From UBA9300 sp032260385 (GTDB lineage Bacteria > Bacteroidota > Bacteroidia > Bacteroidales > VadinHA17): a stretch of DNA of 64,000 nucleotides. Position 1 is the stretch's first letter. Every line of letters starts with the position of its first letter. This document shows, in pieces, positions 1-8,990 of this stretch. The position numbers were made by a program, and so were the translations under genes. The stretch lies in NCBI GenBank assembly GCA_032260385.1, contig JAVVEL010000004.1, positions 62,001 to 126,000 of the forward strand, given 5' to 3'. The notes beneath the pieces were generated by a model that was not told the origin of the DNA, ran no database searches, and saw nothing but the letters and a program-made list of their open reading frames with translations.

Positions 1-1545
1 GGACACGTACGCTACGGAACATACGGACTTAATAATATTGAAAATGTTCATCCGGTCATAAGATCAAATAACTGGCGTTCCAGAAATATTGTGCTGGCAG
101 GAAATTTTAACCTGACAAACGTCAATGAAATATTCACTTCCCTGGTCGATATAGGCCAGCATCCAACCGATTTTTCAGACACGGTTACCATCCTTGAAAA
201 TGTCGGCCATTTTCTCGATGAAGAAGTGGAAAACCTGTTCCGTAAATACAGGGAAAAAGGACTTACAAAAAAGGACATATCCCCCCTGATTGAAAGTAAT
301 CTGGAAGTAGCCAAAGTACTTCATAGAGCCAGCAAGAGGTGGGATGGAGGTTATGCAATGGCGGGAATGCTGGGACATGGCGACACCTTCGTAATCAGAG
401 ACCCCTGGGGAATACGCCCTGTTTTCTACTATAATGATGATGAGGTAATAGTGGTGGCATCGGAGCGACCAGTCATACAAACTGTCTTCAACGTAAGAAC
501 CGACAGGGTTGAAGAGCTAAAGCCCGGATATGCCATTATTTCAAAAGCCGATGGGGGAATTAAAGTTGAAATGATCCGTAAACCGGGAACTGAGAGAAAA
601 TGCTCTTTTGAAAGAATATATTTTTCCAGGGGGACTGATAAATCAATATACAGGGAAAGGAAAAAACTGGGTGAACAGCTTACCGGCAGGGTGCTGGATG
701 TAGTTAACCATGACCTTGAAAATACAGTCTTTTCCTATATCCCGAATACGGCTGAGAGCGCTTTCTATGGCTTGATAAAGGGATTGGAGGATTACCTGAG
801 AGACCATAAGATAGCCCTTATAAGGGGAAAAGGAAATAAACTGTCAGACAAGGAACTGGATATGGTTCTTTCAATAAGACCCCGAATAGAAAAACTGGCA
901 GTAAAGGATGCAAAACTCAGGACTTTCATAACAGAAGACAAATCAAGGGATGACCTGGTAGGACATGTGTACGATGTAACATACGGGGTTATCAGAAGGG
1001 GAATCGACAGTATGGTGGTGCTTGATGATTCCATTGTAAGGGGAACAACACTTAAAAAAAGTATCGTACAGATACTCGACAGACTCGATCCGAAGAAAAT
1101 AGTTATTGTATCATCATCACCCCAGATAAGGTACCCCGACTGTTACGGAATAGACATGGCCAGGCTGGGAGACTTTATAGCTTTCAGGGCTGCAATTGAA
1201 TTGTTGAAAAAAAGGGGGATGAAGGGGAAAATTGAAGAGACCTATGAGAAGGCATTGAGTGAAAACAGGAAAGCTCTTGATGAAATACAGAATGTTGTGA
1301 AGGATATTTATAATCCCTTTTCTGCTGATGAAATATCAGACCAGATTGCCACTATGCTTAAACTCCCAGTAATTAAGGCCGAGCTTGTGATAATTTACCA
1401 GTCCATTGAAGGGCTTCATGAAGCATGCCCCGGCCACCTAGGCGACTGGTACTTTACGGGAGACTATCCCACTCCGGGGGGCAACAGGGTCGTTAACCAA
1501 TCCTATATTAACTACTTCGAGAAAAAAAATGAACGGGCATACTAA
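1..1545 (+). CDS. purF: Amidophosphoribosyltransferase-type protein, 5' end missing
   Basis: The gene is open at the left edge, so about 514 C-terminal residues are visible. The family transfers amide nitrogen from glutamine to PRPP, giving phosphoribosylamine in the first committed step of purine synthesis. The opening residues GHVRYGTYG match the glutamine-amidotransferase (class II) core, and the N-terminal nucleophile Cys would lie outside the window. The phosphoribosyltransferase PRPP loop is visible as VVLDDSIVRGTTL near base 1020. The protein is longer than E. coli PurF and has an insertion between the two halves, as I recall for a Bacteroidota version of about 620-630 residues. A GTG at 91 is internal, not the start. 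Its stop overlaps the stop of the convergent glsB gene. It could be a second PurF-like paralogue rather than the main enzyme. Confidence 0.85.
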   Translation, partial: GHVRYGTYGLNNIENVHPVIRSNNWRSRNIVLAGNFNLTNVNEIFTSLVDIGQHPTDFSDTVTILENVGHFLDEEVENLFRKYREKGLTKKDISPLIESNLEVAKVLHRASKRWDGGYAMAGMLGHGDTFVIRDPWGIRPVFYYNDDEVIVVASERPVIQTVFNVRTDRVEELKPGYAIISKADGGIKVEMIRKPGTERKCSFERIYFSRGTDKSIYRERKKLGEQLTGRVLDVVNHDLENTVFSYIPNTAESAFYGLIKGLEDYLRDHKIALIRGKGNKLSDKELDMVLSIRPRIEKLAVKDAKLRTFITEDKSRDDLVGHVYDVTYGVIRRGIDSMVVLDDSIVRGTTLKKSIVQILDRLDPKKIVIVSSSPQIRYPDCYGIDMARLGDFIAFRAAIELLKKRGMKGKIEETYEKALSENRKALDEIQNVVKDIYNPFSADEISDQIATMLKLPVIKAELVIIYQSIEGLHEACPGHLGDWYFTGDYPTPGGNRVVNQSYINYFEKKNERAY

Positions 1546-2486
1546 AGGCCGATATCGTAATCCTCCCTGTAGGAGGCAAGATGCCGGTTGATCTTTTCTA
1601 CATACATGTCCTTGATAGTTATCATTATGCCGGTCTCATTTACATTCCCGAAACTCTCGTTGTGTATGGTCCCAAAGGTACGCATGGTAGGTGAGAGGTT
1701 CATGTAGGCATTTATCAGTGGGGGAATTGCCTCTCCTATATTCCTGACTTCCTGGGACAGTATTTTATAGTCATCACTGTAATTGTCAGCTGTAAAAATA
1801 CTTTTCATGAATTCATAGTCAATATCAAGAGATATATCTTTTTTAGGCACTACCAATTTGTCAGGATCACTGAAATGCTTCTTCATGAAATAGATTATCA
1901 TGCTGCGTGCAAGTACATGGAAATGAGGGTACATGGTGACCTTCCCGAATAAATATTTCACCAAAGAATTTTCAATTACTATAGCACCCAGACCGTCCCA
2001 AAGATTATCAAGTGCAAACAGGCTTTTTCTTCCCTTTGCCCTTGACTGGTAATCAGGCTGTACAAACGACCTTCCCAGTTCCATAAGGTGAGGCAGGTAA
2101 TCCGTGGTGAAAGTTTCTGAAAAATAAAAGTAATCAAAAGATGCCATGTCAGAAGGGTCAGCCTTCTTCCTGCTGTTATCATGAATGAAAAACCTGTAGC
2201 CCCCGATTATATCCCGGTTTTCCGGATCCCATACAATCAATTGCTGATGTGGTGATTCAACAGAAAAGTCATATTCATCAAGGTCGATGGCCTTGCCTGT
2301 TCCACCACCGGCACTTCTGAAGGTGATCTCCCTTAGCCTTCCCACTTCATGCATGAGCTTGGGGGAATCATGACTGGTAAAAACATATACCTCGTTATTT
2401 GCATTGTTTGTCTTCCGCAAAAGCTCAAGCCCGGCCAGCTCCTTTTCAATCTCATAATGCGGTATTGGATCTACAATCTTCTTCAT
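1542..2486 (-). CDS. glsB: Glycine N-acyltransferase-type (GNAT/OlsB-like) protein
   Basis: A protein of about 314 residues resembling the OlsB/hemolysin-type acyl-ACP N-acyltransferases. In Bacteroides, GlsB-type enzymes N-acylate glycine with a 3-hydroxy fatty acid, the first step of glycine (lipo-amino-acid) lipids. Visible hallmarks are the stretch VGRLREITFRSAGGGTG, the following DEYD segment and a GGYRFFIH core strand, all typical of this acyltransferase fold. I start at the ATG at 2486 (MKKIVDP); an ATG six bases upstream (2492) is equally possible, and the longer reading frame begins with TTG and has no family-like sequence. It lies downstream of the O-acyltransferase gene in the same direction with a gap of about 120 bases. 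Its stop TAG at 1542-1544 overlaps the purF stop TAA. The glycine-lipid role is inferred from the gene pair. Confidence 0.72.
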   Translation of the reverse strand: MKKIVDPIPHYEIEKELAGLELLRKTNNANNEVYVFTSHDSPKLMHEVGRLREITFRSAGGGTGKAIDLDEYDFSVESPHQQLIVWDPENRDIIGGYRFFIHDNSRKKADPSDMASFDYFYFSETFTTDYLPHLMELGRSFVQPDYQSRAKGRKSLFALDNLWDGLGAIVIENSLVKYLFGKVTMYPHFHVLARSMIIYFMKKHFSDPDKLVVPKKDISLDIDYEFMKSIFTADNYSDDYKILSQEVRNIGEAIPPLINAYMNLSPTMRTFGTIHNESFGNVNETGIMITIKDMYVEKINRHLASYREDYDIGL

Positions 2487-2605
2487 TATCATTTTATTTG
2501 CCCTTTTAAATTTAGACCATTTAAATAAAACGGACGAAAGTGTCAATTCAAAAATAATAAAATAAACAATCAATCGACTACTGGCTCCACCGAGCTAAAG
2601 TTTCC

Positions 2606-3463
2606 TCACAGCTTGCTGCAAGGAGAGTCAATTGCTTCAGCAAGTTCATATGACTTGCCTTTCAGCCAGTCGGCCCACTCAACAGCGGTTCTGGATCTGT
2701 CAAAAGTTTCCCATGCTATGGCCTTCCCGAATACGATGTGGAGGTCCTTGTTTTTTTGTTTGAACATCTCATCGGGCAGGTACAGCATTTCGATATTTGC
2801 TTTTATGCCCAGAGCTTTCCTGAAATTGGAGAGATTGTAAAACCAGCTGGAATTTCTGCCGGAAAAATAAACCGGAACTATATCTCTCTTATGTTTGATA
2901 GCCTTAACGAGAAAATTCTTCTGCCAGTCCAGATCCTCAATTTTTCCACGTTTTTTCCTTGAACATAAGCCGGCAGGGAAATATAAAATCTGGGCATCAG
3001 AAGCATAAGCTTCCTCAATCTTAATTGCCGATTCCCTGGCCTGGCTCCCGTGTTTGTTGATAGGCAGGAAGATACCCGACATATTACCGATATTAAGCAG
3101 TATGTCATTGACAGGGAATTTAATCTCATCAAAATGTTTTGATGCCTCAGTCATAAAAACAAGCCCGTCAAGACCTCCCAGGGGATGATTGGAGACAAAG
3201 ACATAACGACCGGATCCGGGTATATTGTGCTTATTGTGGACCCGGTAATTTATATCAAGGTATTCAAGCCCGGCTTTAACCAGGTCAATATTTTTGAGAT
3301 TACCATATCTCGAAAGGAAGTCATTGAGTTCATCTTCATGAATCACCCTCTTCAGATACCTGATTATGAAATTTGGTATTAACCTGGCAAGACCCGGGTT
3401 TTTATCCCTGAATATTTCTTTTATGTCTAACCTGGTCTCAGCTGAAACTGTATTCTCATCCAT
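2606..3463 (-). CDS. glsA: PlsC-like O-acyltransferase of glycine-lipid synthesis
   Basis: A 285-residue member of the lysophospholipid/1-acylglycerol-phosphate acyltransferase superfamily. The catalytic motif reads NHPLGGLDG, that is His followed by five residues and Asp, at about residues 93-101. A second conserved block, YFPAGLCSRKKRGKI, corresponds to the substrate-binding FPEG-like motif. In Bacteroides the paired enzyme GlsA adds the second acyl chain to N-acyl-3-hydroxy-fatty-acyl glycine. The adjacent GNAT-type acyltransferase supports that assignment, although a general phospholipid acyltransferase role cannot be excluded. There is no convincing signal peptide; the enzyme is expected to be peripheral on the inner membrane. 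A perfect Bacteroidetes -7 box lies 36 bases upstream (3499-3506). Confidence 0.72.
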   Translation of the reverse strand: MDENTVSAETRLDIKEIFRDKNPGLARLIPNFIIRYLKRVIHEDELNDFLSRYGNLKNIDLVKAGLEYLDINYRVHNKHNIPGSGRYVFVSNHPLGGLDGLVFMTEASKHFDEIKFPVNDILLNIGNMSGIFLPINKHGSQARESAIKIEEAYASDAQILYFPAGLCSRKKRGKIEDLDWQKNFLVKAIKHKRDIVPVYFSGRNSSWFYNLSNFRKALGIKANIEMLYLPDEMFKQKNKDLHIVFGKAIAWETFDRSRTAVEWADWLKGKSYELAEAIDSPCSKL

Positions 3464-3498
3464 ATGTTTGAGCCCCTGATAAATGTTTTATGCTAGTA

Positions 3499-3506
3499 CA
3501 AATTTA
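3499..3506 (-). promoter_or_regulatory. Putative -7 box of the glsA-glsB promoter
   Basis: Minus-strand TAAATTTG matches the Bacteroidetes TAnnTTTG box exactly and lies 36 bases before the glsA start. I find no TTTG -33 element at the preferred 19-21 base distance. Confidence 0.5.
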
Positions 3507-3614
3507 GTCAAAAACATCAAACCAGACCTCAGGTAAGAGCCGGATTCTAATCATGGTACAGTGAATCCAGGAATCAATATCTCAAAGAGATATTATTAAA
3601 AGTTTTCAACAAAG

Positions 3615-3654
3615 TGTAAAAAAATGGAGTAAAGTGGAGTAAAGTGGGGATTTT
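3615..3654 (+). promoter_or_regulatory. Putative MraZ operator: four direct repeats, 10-bp period
   Basis: Units start at 3615 (TGTAA, degenerate), 3625 (TGGAG), 3635 (TGGAG) and 3645 (TGGGG). Each five-base box is followed by a five-base spacer, so they repeat every 10 bp. The two central units are identical (TGGAGTAAAG). MraZ of E. coli is known to bind TGGGN boxes separated by five bases in its own promoter. Here the array ends 34 bases before the mraZ start and lies just upstream of the presumed -7 box, where a bound MraZ ring would block initiation. This fits autorepression of the whole dcw cluster. Confidence 0.75.
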
Positions 3655-3658
3655 TTCT

Positions 3659-3666
3659 TAATTTTA
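3659..3666 (+). promoter_or_regulatory. Putative -7 box of the dcw cluster promoter
   Basis: TAATTTTA differs from the TAnnTTTG box only in its last base. It lies 22 bases before the mraZ start and directly after the MraZ boxes, which cover the place where a -33 element would sit. Confidence 0.4.
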
Positions 3667-3688
3667 CCATCAAACTTGTTTTTTAGAT

Positions 3689-4156
3689 ATGGCCACATTC
3701 ATAGGTGATTACAGTTGCAGGATTGATGCCAAGGGTAGGTTGATCTTCCCGTCTGCTTTCAAAAAGCAGATGCAATCGACTGATGATGATCATTTTGTGG
3801 TTAGGAGAGACATATTCGAACAGTGCCTGGTACTGTACACATCGGGCGACTGGGAGGAGCAGATGAACAAGATACGGAGCAGGATAAATCCCTATAACAG
3901 GGAGCATAACAGGTTTCTGCGCAATTTCTTTAAGGGAACGGCCGAGCTCAGCCTTGACAGCAGTAATCGTTTACTTATTCCCCGCAGGCTCATTGAAGTG
4001 GCGGGAATAGACAGAGAGGTTGTTCTGGCAGGGCAGGATGGGAGGATAGAGATCTGGGCCGGCGAACGATATGAGAAGATTGATATGCCGGTTGATGATT
4101 TTGCTGACCTGGCAGAAAAACTGATGGGAGGTAAATTACCTGAAGGAGAATTATGA
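3689..4156 (+). CDS. mraZ: Transcriptional regulator MraZ
   Basis: A 155-residue protein with the two tandem SpoVT/AbrB-like halves of MraZ. The first half opens GDYSCRIDAKGRLIFPSAFKK and the second contains ELSLDSSNRLLIPRRLIE; both show the D-x-K/N-G/R-R-L pattern of the DNA-binding loop. MraZ assembles into a ring and represses its own promoter and hence the division and wall cluster. It is the first gene of the dcw operon. The start is the only sensible ATG and follows the operator described above. Its stop overlaps the rsmH start (ATGA), indicating translational coupling. Confidence 0.95.
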   Translation: MATFIGDYSCRIDAKGRLIFPSAFKKQMQSTDDDHFVVRRDIFEQCLVLYTSGDWEEQMNKIRSRINPYNREHNRFLRNFFKGTAELSLDSSNRLLIPRRLIEVAGIDREVVLAGQDGRIEIWAGERYEKIDMPVDDFADLAEKLMGGKLPEGEL

Positions 4157-5052
4157 TGTTATACCATGTCCCTGCATTGCTGAATGAATGTATTGACGGG
4201 CTGAACATTCAGCCTGACGGGATTTATGTCGATGTAACATTCGGTGGTGGGGGGCACTCGCTTGAGATATTGAAGCGTCTTGACAGGGGCAAGCTGATTG
4301 CTTTCGATCAGGATGAAAATGCTGAAAAAAATAAACCGGTTGACGACCGGTTTCTGTTTATAAATCAGAATTTCCGCTTTCTGAGAAATAACCTGCGCTA
4401 CCACGGTGTGGAAAAAATAAACGGGCTCGTGGCTGACCTCGGTGTTTCCTTCAGGCAGTTTGACGATCCGGAGAGAGGCTTTTCATACAGGTTTGAATCA
4501 GATCTTGATATGAGGATGGACCAGGCTGCCGGTAAAACAGCGGCAGATATTCTGAATAATTACCCTGCAGACCGTCTGCGTAAAATATTTCGCGATTACG
4601 GTGAATTCAGGAATGCAGGCGCTCTTGCTGAAGCAATAGTTGTCTCCAGGTCAGAATCACCCATCCGGACAACAGGTGAACTAATTGAAGCAGTAAGGAA
4701 ATACTTACCTGAGCGGACAATGAATAAATATCTGTCGAGATTGTTCCAGTCCTTGCGGATTGAGGTAAACAGGGAGGTTGATTTTCTCAGGGATATGTTA
4801 TTGCAGGCAACGGATATACTCATAAAAGGTGGAAGGATAGCTGTGATAGCCTACCATTCTGTAGAAGACAGGCTTGTGAAAAATTTTTTCAGATACGGAA
4901 ATTTTGAAGGACAGGAACAAAAGGATTTTTATGGCAATACCGAAAGCCCCTTTATACTTGTTAACAGGAAGGTGATAAGTCCTTCCCCCGGAGAGATAAG
5001 CAGGAATAAAAGGGCACGCAGCGCCAGGTTAAGAATTGCAGAAAAGAAATAG
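4153..5052 (+). CDS. rsmH: 16S rRNA (cytosine-1402-N4)-methyltransferase
   Basis: A 299-residue SAM-dependent methyltransferase that modifies C1402 in the ribosomal P site. The SAM-binding motif DVTFGGGGHS is at about residues 27-36. The conserved segments DLGVSFRQFDDPERGFSYR and AYHSVEDRLVKNFF and the C-terminal NKRARSARLRIAEK tail are all present. Length is normal for the family. Two adjacent ATG codons (4153 and 4156) are candidate starts; the first overlaps the mraZ stop. Second gene of the dcw operon (older name mraW). Confidence 0.96.
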   Translation: MMLYHVPALLNECIDGLNIQPDGIYVDVTFGGGGHSLEILKRLDRGKLIAFDQDENAEKNKPVDDRFLFINQNFRFLRNNLRYHGVEKINGLVADLGVSFRQFDDPERGFSYRFESDLDMRMDQAAGKTAADILNNYPADRLRKIFRDYGEFRNAGALAEAIVVSRSESPIRTTGELIEAVRKYLPERTMNKYLSRLFQSLRIEVNREVDFLRDMLLQATDILIKGGRIAVIAYHSVEDRLVKNFFRYGNFEGQEQKDFYGNTESPFILVNRKVISPSPGEISRNKRARSARLRIAEKK

Positions 5053-5054
5053 GG

Positions 5055-5417
5055 ATGGGAAAAAGTAATAAATCTACTGTGAATAATGGCAGCCCAAAAG
5101 GAGAAGGATTCATTAAGAGCCTTATCAGTGGCTCTTTATTCAGTGAAAGAATTATTCTGGGGAACCTTCCATTGATATTTATGCTCACGGTTCTCGGGGC
5201 CTTCTACATAGGCAACAGGTTTCACGCAGAAAAAATAATAAGGAAGACCGACGTTTTGCTTGAAGAAGTTAAGGAACTGAGGGCTGAAGCAATGGCTACG
5301 GCATCTGAGCTTATGTTTCTGAGCAAACAATCGCAGGTAATAAACCAGGTAAAACAGCGCGGACTTGAATTGGAGGAGATGAAGGAGCCTCCTTTTAAAC
5401 TGGTGGTAAAACAATAG
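5055..5417 (+). CDS. ftsL: FtsL-like cell division protein
   Basis: A 120-residue bitopic protein occupying the ftsL position between rsmH and ftsI. A short charged cytoplasmic N-terminus is followed by one membrane span (about residues 33-53, LGNLPLIFMLTVLGAFYIG). A helical periplasmic segment (about 60-105, rich in Glu, Leu and Lys) is likely to form a coiled coil. FtsL proteins pair with FtsB/DivIC and activate FtsWI. Sequence conservation is low in this family, so the call rests on topology, size and position. It starts two bases after the rsmH stop and ends three bases before ftsI, so it is co-transcribed. Confidence 0.8.
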   Translation: MGKSNKSTVNNGSPKGEGFIKSLISGSLFSERIILGNLPLIFMLTVLGAFYIGNRFHAEKIIRKTDVLLEEVKELRAEAMATASELMFLSKQSQVINQVKQRGLELEEMKEPPFKLVVKQ

Positions 5418-5420
5418 ACT

Positions 5421-7520
5421 ATGGCACTCCGGGATGAAATAATATGGCGAAGCGGTGTTGTATATATAGCTATTATGCTTATTGCACTTGCTATACTTGC
5501 CCGTATTTTCATTATTCAGTTTCTCCAGGGTGAGGAATGGGCCGAACTGGGGGAGGAATTTGTTTACAAAACCGACATTGTCCCCGCCAACAGAGGTGAT
5601 ATTTTATCTGATGACGGGAGACTGCTGGCCAGCTCCGTCCCATATTATTCGGTATACATCGATACACGAAGCACGGGCATGGACCAGCAGACATGGACCC
5701 ATGGTCTTGACGGCCTGTGTGATGGCCTTTCCAAAATAATAGGACTTAAGTCTGCAGATGCATGGAAAAGGGATCTGCTTAACGCAAGGAGAAACGGAGA
5801 AAGGTACTACCTCATAAAACGAAGGGTCAGTCATAATACCCTAAAAGAGTTGAAACAGTTGCCCATATTCGAGCATGGGAGGTATAAGGGAGGTTTCATT
5901 GCAGAACCTGAGAATTTGCGCTTACGTCCGCACCACAGGCTGGCAAGCCGCACCATCGGATATCTGACAAAGGGATCTGCAGGTAATGTGGTCGGACTGG
6001 AGGGTGCCTATGATGCCGAGCTTACAGGCATTAGCGGATCAGTTTTAAAGCAGCGCCTGACAGGTGGAGCATGGATGCCTGTGAACAGCCCTAACTCGGT
6101 TGAGCCTAGGGATGGCAATGATATTCTGACTACAATAAATATTGACCTGCAGGACGTAGCTGAGACGGCACTTGAGAAACAACTGGTGAAGCATAATGCC
6201 CATCATGGTGTGGCAGTACTCATGGAAGTTCAAACAGGAGACATAAAAGCTATGGCCAATCTGGAGATGGGAGAGGATGGTAATTTCTATGAATCATATA
6301 ATTATGCCGTTGGTGAGAGCACCGAACCGGGTTCAACCTTCAAGCTGGCATCTTTCATGGCTGCCCTGGAAGATGGGGTTGTCGATCTGGATGATACAAT
6401 AGATACCGGTGACGGAAGTGTCAGGTATTATGACAAAACAATAAGGGATACAAGGCAGGAAGGTTATGGAAGACTAAGTGTCAAAGAAATCTTCGAGAAA
6501 TCATCCAATGTGGGAACGGCCAAAATAATTTACGAGAATTATAAGAGCCGCCCGGGTGCTTATGTCGACAGGCTCTACCGCATGGGGCTGAATGAGAAAC
6601 TGGGTCTTGATATCAGGGGAGAAGGCACTCCGCTGATCAGGTACCCGGGCGACAGGTACTGGTCGGGTATTTCATTACCAATGATGTCGCATGGTTATGA
6701 GGTGCAGATGACACCACTTCAGATACTGACTTTCTACAATGCCGTGGCCAACGGGGGCCGGATGATGAAACCAAGAATTGTCAGGGAAGTACAATATCAT
6801 GGTGAAACCATAAAAGAAATAAATACCGAAGTCCTTAACCCTGCCATCTGCTCCCGTGTAACCATAGAAAAGGCCAGGTTATTACTGGAAGGTGTTGTTA
6901 AAAATGGTACGGCAAAAAACCTTGATAATGATACTTACAGCATAGCCGGCAAAACGGGAACAGCACAGATAGCAAACGACAAATATGGCTATAAACATGG
7001 GGGCAAGGTCTCCTACCAGGCTTCATTCGTTGGTTATTTTCCTGCAGAAAACCCGGTATACTCATGCATTGTGGTTGTCAATGCTCCTTCAAACTCGGTT
7101 TATTACGGCAACCTGGTTGCAGGCCCGGTGTTCAAAGAAATAGCTGATAAGGTATATGCAACACATTTTTTTGATGATCCTGAGACACCTGGCAATAACG
7201 CTCCTGAGGTAAAAAAGGGATATGCAGGTGACGCGAAATACCTGCTGGCTGAACTGGGTGTGAAATTTAACTGCCCTGTCAAAGAGAAATGGGTTGAAGC
7301 ATATACAGGAGGCGACACAGTCAGATTCAGGGAAGTGGAATTGATTGAAAACCTGGTTCCGAATGTTATCGGGATGGGCCTCAGGGATGCCCTTTTCCTG
7401 CTCGAGAATACAGGACTTAAGGTGACTGTCAGCGGGAGGGGTAAGGTTGTTAGTCAGTCTTTGCGTCCCGGAATAAGAATAACAAAGGGCTCTAATATAA
7501 ACATTGAATTACGAAACTGA
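5421..7520 (+). CDS. ftsI: Division-specific transpeptidase PBP3/FtsI with C-terminal PASTA domain
   Basis: A 699-residue class B penicillin-binding protein that cross-links septal peptidoglycan together with FtsW. There is one N-terminal membrane span (about residues 12-33) and then a pedestal domain with the class-B motif RGDILSDDGRLLA. The transpeptidase domain has the nucleophile Ser305 in STFK, the SSN motif at 361-363 and KTGTAQ from Lys511. After the catalytic domain, residues from about 640 on (LVPNVIGMGLRDALFLLE...) form one PASTA domain, a module that can bind peptidoglycan. The stop TGA overlaps the murE ATG by one base. All catalytic residues are intact. Confidence 0.96.
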   Translation: MALRDEIIWRSGVVYIAIMLIALAILARIFIIQFLQGEEWAELGEEFVYKTDIVPANRGDILSDDGRLLASSVPYYSVYIDTRSTGMDQQTWTHGLDGLCDGLSKIIGLKSADAWKRDLLNARRNGERYYLIKRRVSHNTLKELKQLPIFEHGRYKGGFIAEPENLRLRPHHRLASRTIGYLTKGSAGNVVGLEGAYDAELTGISGSVLKQRLTGGAWMPVNSPNSVEPRDGNDILTTINIDLQDVAETALEKQLVKHNAHHGVAVLMEVQTGDIKAMANLEMGEDGNFYESYNYAVGESTEPGSTFKLASFMAALEDGVVDLDDTIDTGDGSVRYYDKTIRDTRQEGYGRLSVKEIFEKSSNVGTAKIIYENYKSRPGAYVDRLYRMGLNEKLGLDIRGEGTPLIRYPGDRYWSGISLPMMSHGYEVQMTPLQILTFYNAVANGGRMMKPRIVREVQYHGETIKEINTEVLNPAICSRVTIEKARLLLEGVVKNGTAKNLDNDTYSIAGKTGTAQIANDKYGYKHGGKVSYQASFVGYFPAENPVYSCIVVVNAPSNSVYYGNLVAGPVFKEIADKVYATHFFDDPETPGNNAPEVKKGYAGDAKYLLAELGVKFNCPVKEKWVEAYTGGDTVRFREVELIENLVPNVIGMGLRDALFLLENTGLKVTVSGRGKVVSQSLRPGIRITKGSNINIELRN

Positions 7521-8980
7521 TGAGGAAACTCACAGAAATATTGAGCGGAATTGATTGCCGATGTTCAATAAAGCCGGATGATATCTCTGTAGCTAATATA
7601 TGCTTTGATTCCAGGATGGTGGGTGAAAATGACCTTTTTGTTGCCGTGAAGGGTAAGCTTACCGACGGTCATGTATATATTGATGATGCCCTGAGCCGGG
7701 GTGCAAGAGCGGTGGTTTGTGAAAATGTGCCCGGGAAGGCCGACCCCCGCATATGCTGGATCAATGTAGCCGACTCTGCCCATGCCCTGGCACTCTGTGC
7801 TTCAAATTACTATGACAAACCATCAGGGAAGGTAGGCCTCGTAGGAGTTACAGGTACAAACGGAAAAACAACAACGGCCACCCTTTTGTATATGCTTTTC
7901 ACTGCAATGGGATATAAAGCCGGCTTAATATCAACAGTCAAAAATTATATTGCCGGGAAAGAGATTGATGCAAGTCTCACCACACCTGACCCTGTAAAAA
8001 TTAATATGCTGCTAAGGGAAATGACCGAGGCAGGTTGTGAGTATGCCTTTATGGAAGTCAGTTCGCATGCAGTGGTGCAGAAAAGGATAGCAGGTCTTGA
8101 ATTTACCATGGGCATATTTACCAATATAACACACGATCATCTTGATTATCATGGCACTTTCGATAATTACCTCAGTGCAAAAAAGGAATTTTTTGATCAA
8201 TTACCTGCAGGCTCCACGGCCCTGGTAAATGCAGATGATCGCAACAAATCTGTTATGGTGCAGAACTGTAAGGCTATGATTTATGAATATTCACTTAAGT
8301 CAGTGGCTGATTATACCTGCAGGATAGTGGAGCAGGGCTTTGATGGCATGAATATAAGATTCGGGAACCAGGATGTGTGGACAGGTTTTATTGGTGAATT
8401 CAATGCTTATAATCTCCTGGCAGTGGCTTCTGCTGCTGACCTGCTCGGGCAGGACCGCCTGGAAGTACTTACCGGTATCAGTAGTCTTAAACCGGTGCCC
8501 GGAAGATTCGAAGTCATAAGATCAGATTTGGGACTCACTGCTATTGTTGATTATGCACATACTCCTGATGCCCTGTCAAATGTCTTGTCAGCCATTAAAA
8601 AAATACGCCGGCCCGGGAACAAGCTTATTACGGTAGTAGGTGCAGGCGGCGACCGCGATAAAAGCAAGCGGCCCATAATGGCAAGGATATGTGCTGAAAA
8701 CAGTGACAGGTTAATCCTGACGTCAGATAACCCCAGAACTGAAGATCCGAATATGATAATTGATGATATGATAAAGGGAATACCCGGGAATATGTCAGAC
8801 AGGGTGCTGAGAATAGCAGACAGAAGAGAGGCTATAAGGGCTGCTACTATGCTGGCAGGTGCAAATGATATAATACTTGTTGCGGGCAAAGGCCACGAGA
8901 CCTACCAGGAAATAATGGGAAAGCGTCAGCATTTTGATGACCGGGAAGAGCTTAGAAAAATATTTATGTCGGCTAACTAA
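7520..8980 (+). CDS. murE: UDP-MurNAc-L-Ala-D-Glu:meso-diaminopimelate ligase
   Basis: A 486-residue Mur ligase that adds the third stem-peptide residue to UDP-MurNAc-dipeptide in the cytoplasm. The ATP-binding P-loop TGTNGKTT is at residues 111-118. The central domain carries the TTPDP segment and the MEVSSHA motif. The C-terminal specificity motif reads DNPR (residues 403-406), which is typical of enzymes that add meso-diaminopimelate rather than L-lysine. The protein is complete and of normal length. It is coupled to ftsI by a one-base overlap, and mraY follows after 10 bases. Confidence 0.96.
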   Translation: MRKLTEILSGIDCRCSIKPDDISVANICFDSRMVGENDLFVAVKGKLTDGHVYIDDALSRGARAVVCENVPGKADPRICWINVADSAHALALCASNYYDKPSGKVGLVGVTGTNGKTTTATLLYMLFTAMGYKAGLISTVKNYIAGKEIDASLTTPDPVKINMLLREMTEAGCEYAFMEVSSHAVVQKRIAGLEFTMGIFTNITHDHLDYHGTFDNYLSAKKEFFDQLPAGSTALVNADDRNKSVMVQNCKAMIYEYSLKSVADYTCRIVEQGFDGMNIRFGNQDVWTGFIGEFNAYNLLAVASAADLLGQDRLEVLTGISSLKPVPGRFEVIRSDLGLTAIVDYAHTPDALSNVLSAIKKIRRPGNKLITVVGAGGDRDKSKRPIMARICAENSDRLILTSDNPRTEDPNMIIDDMIKGIPGNMSDRVLRIADRREAIRAATMLAGANDIILVAGKGHETYQEIMGKRQHFDDREELRKIFMSAN

Positions 8981-8990
8981 AACAGAAAGG

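Noticed and set aside
4140..4152. AAGGAGAA before rsmH as a Shine-Dalgarno site
   Set aside because: It lies in the last codons of mraZ, and other genes in the window lack such sites, so it is likely coincidental.
8934..8990. Upstream start for mraY at 8934
   Set aside because: It lies inside murE, and the added residues do not resemble an MraY N-terminus; the ATG at 8991 fits better.
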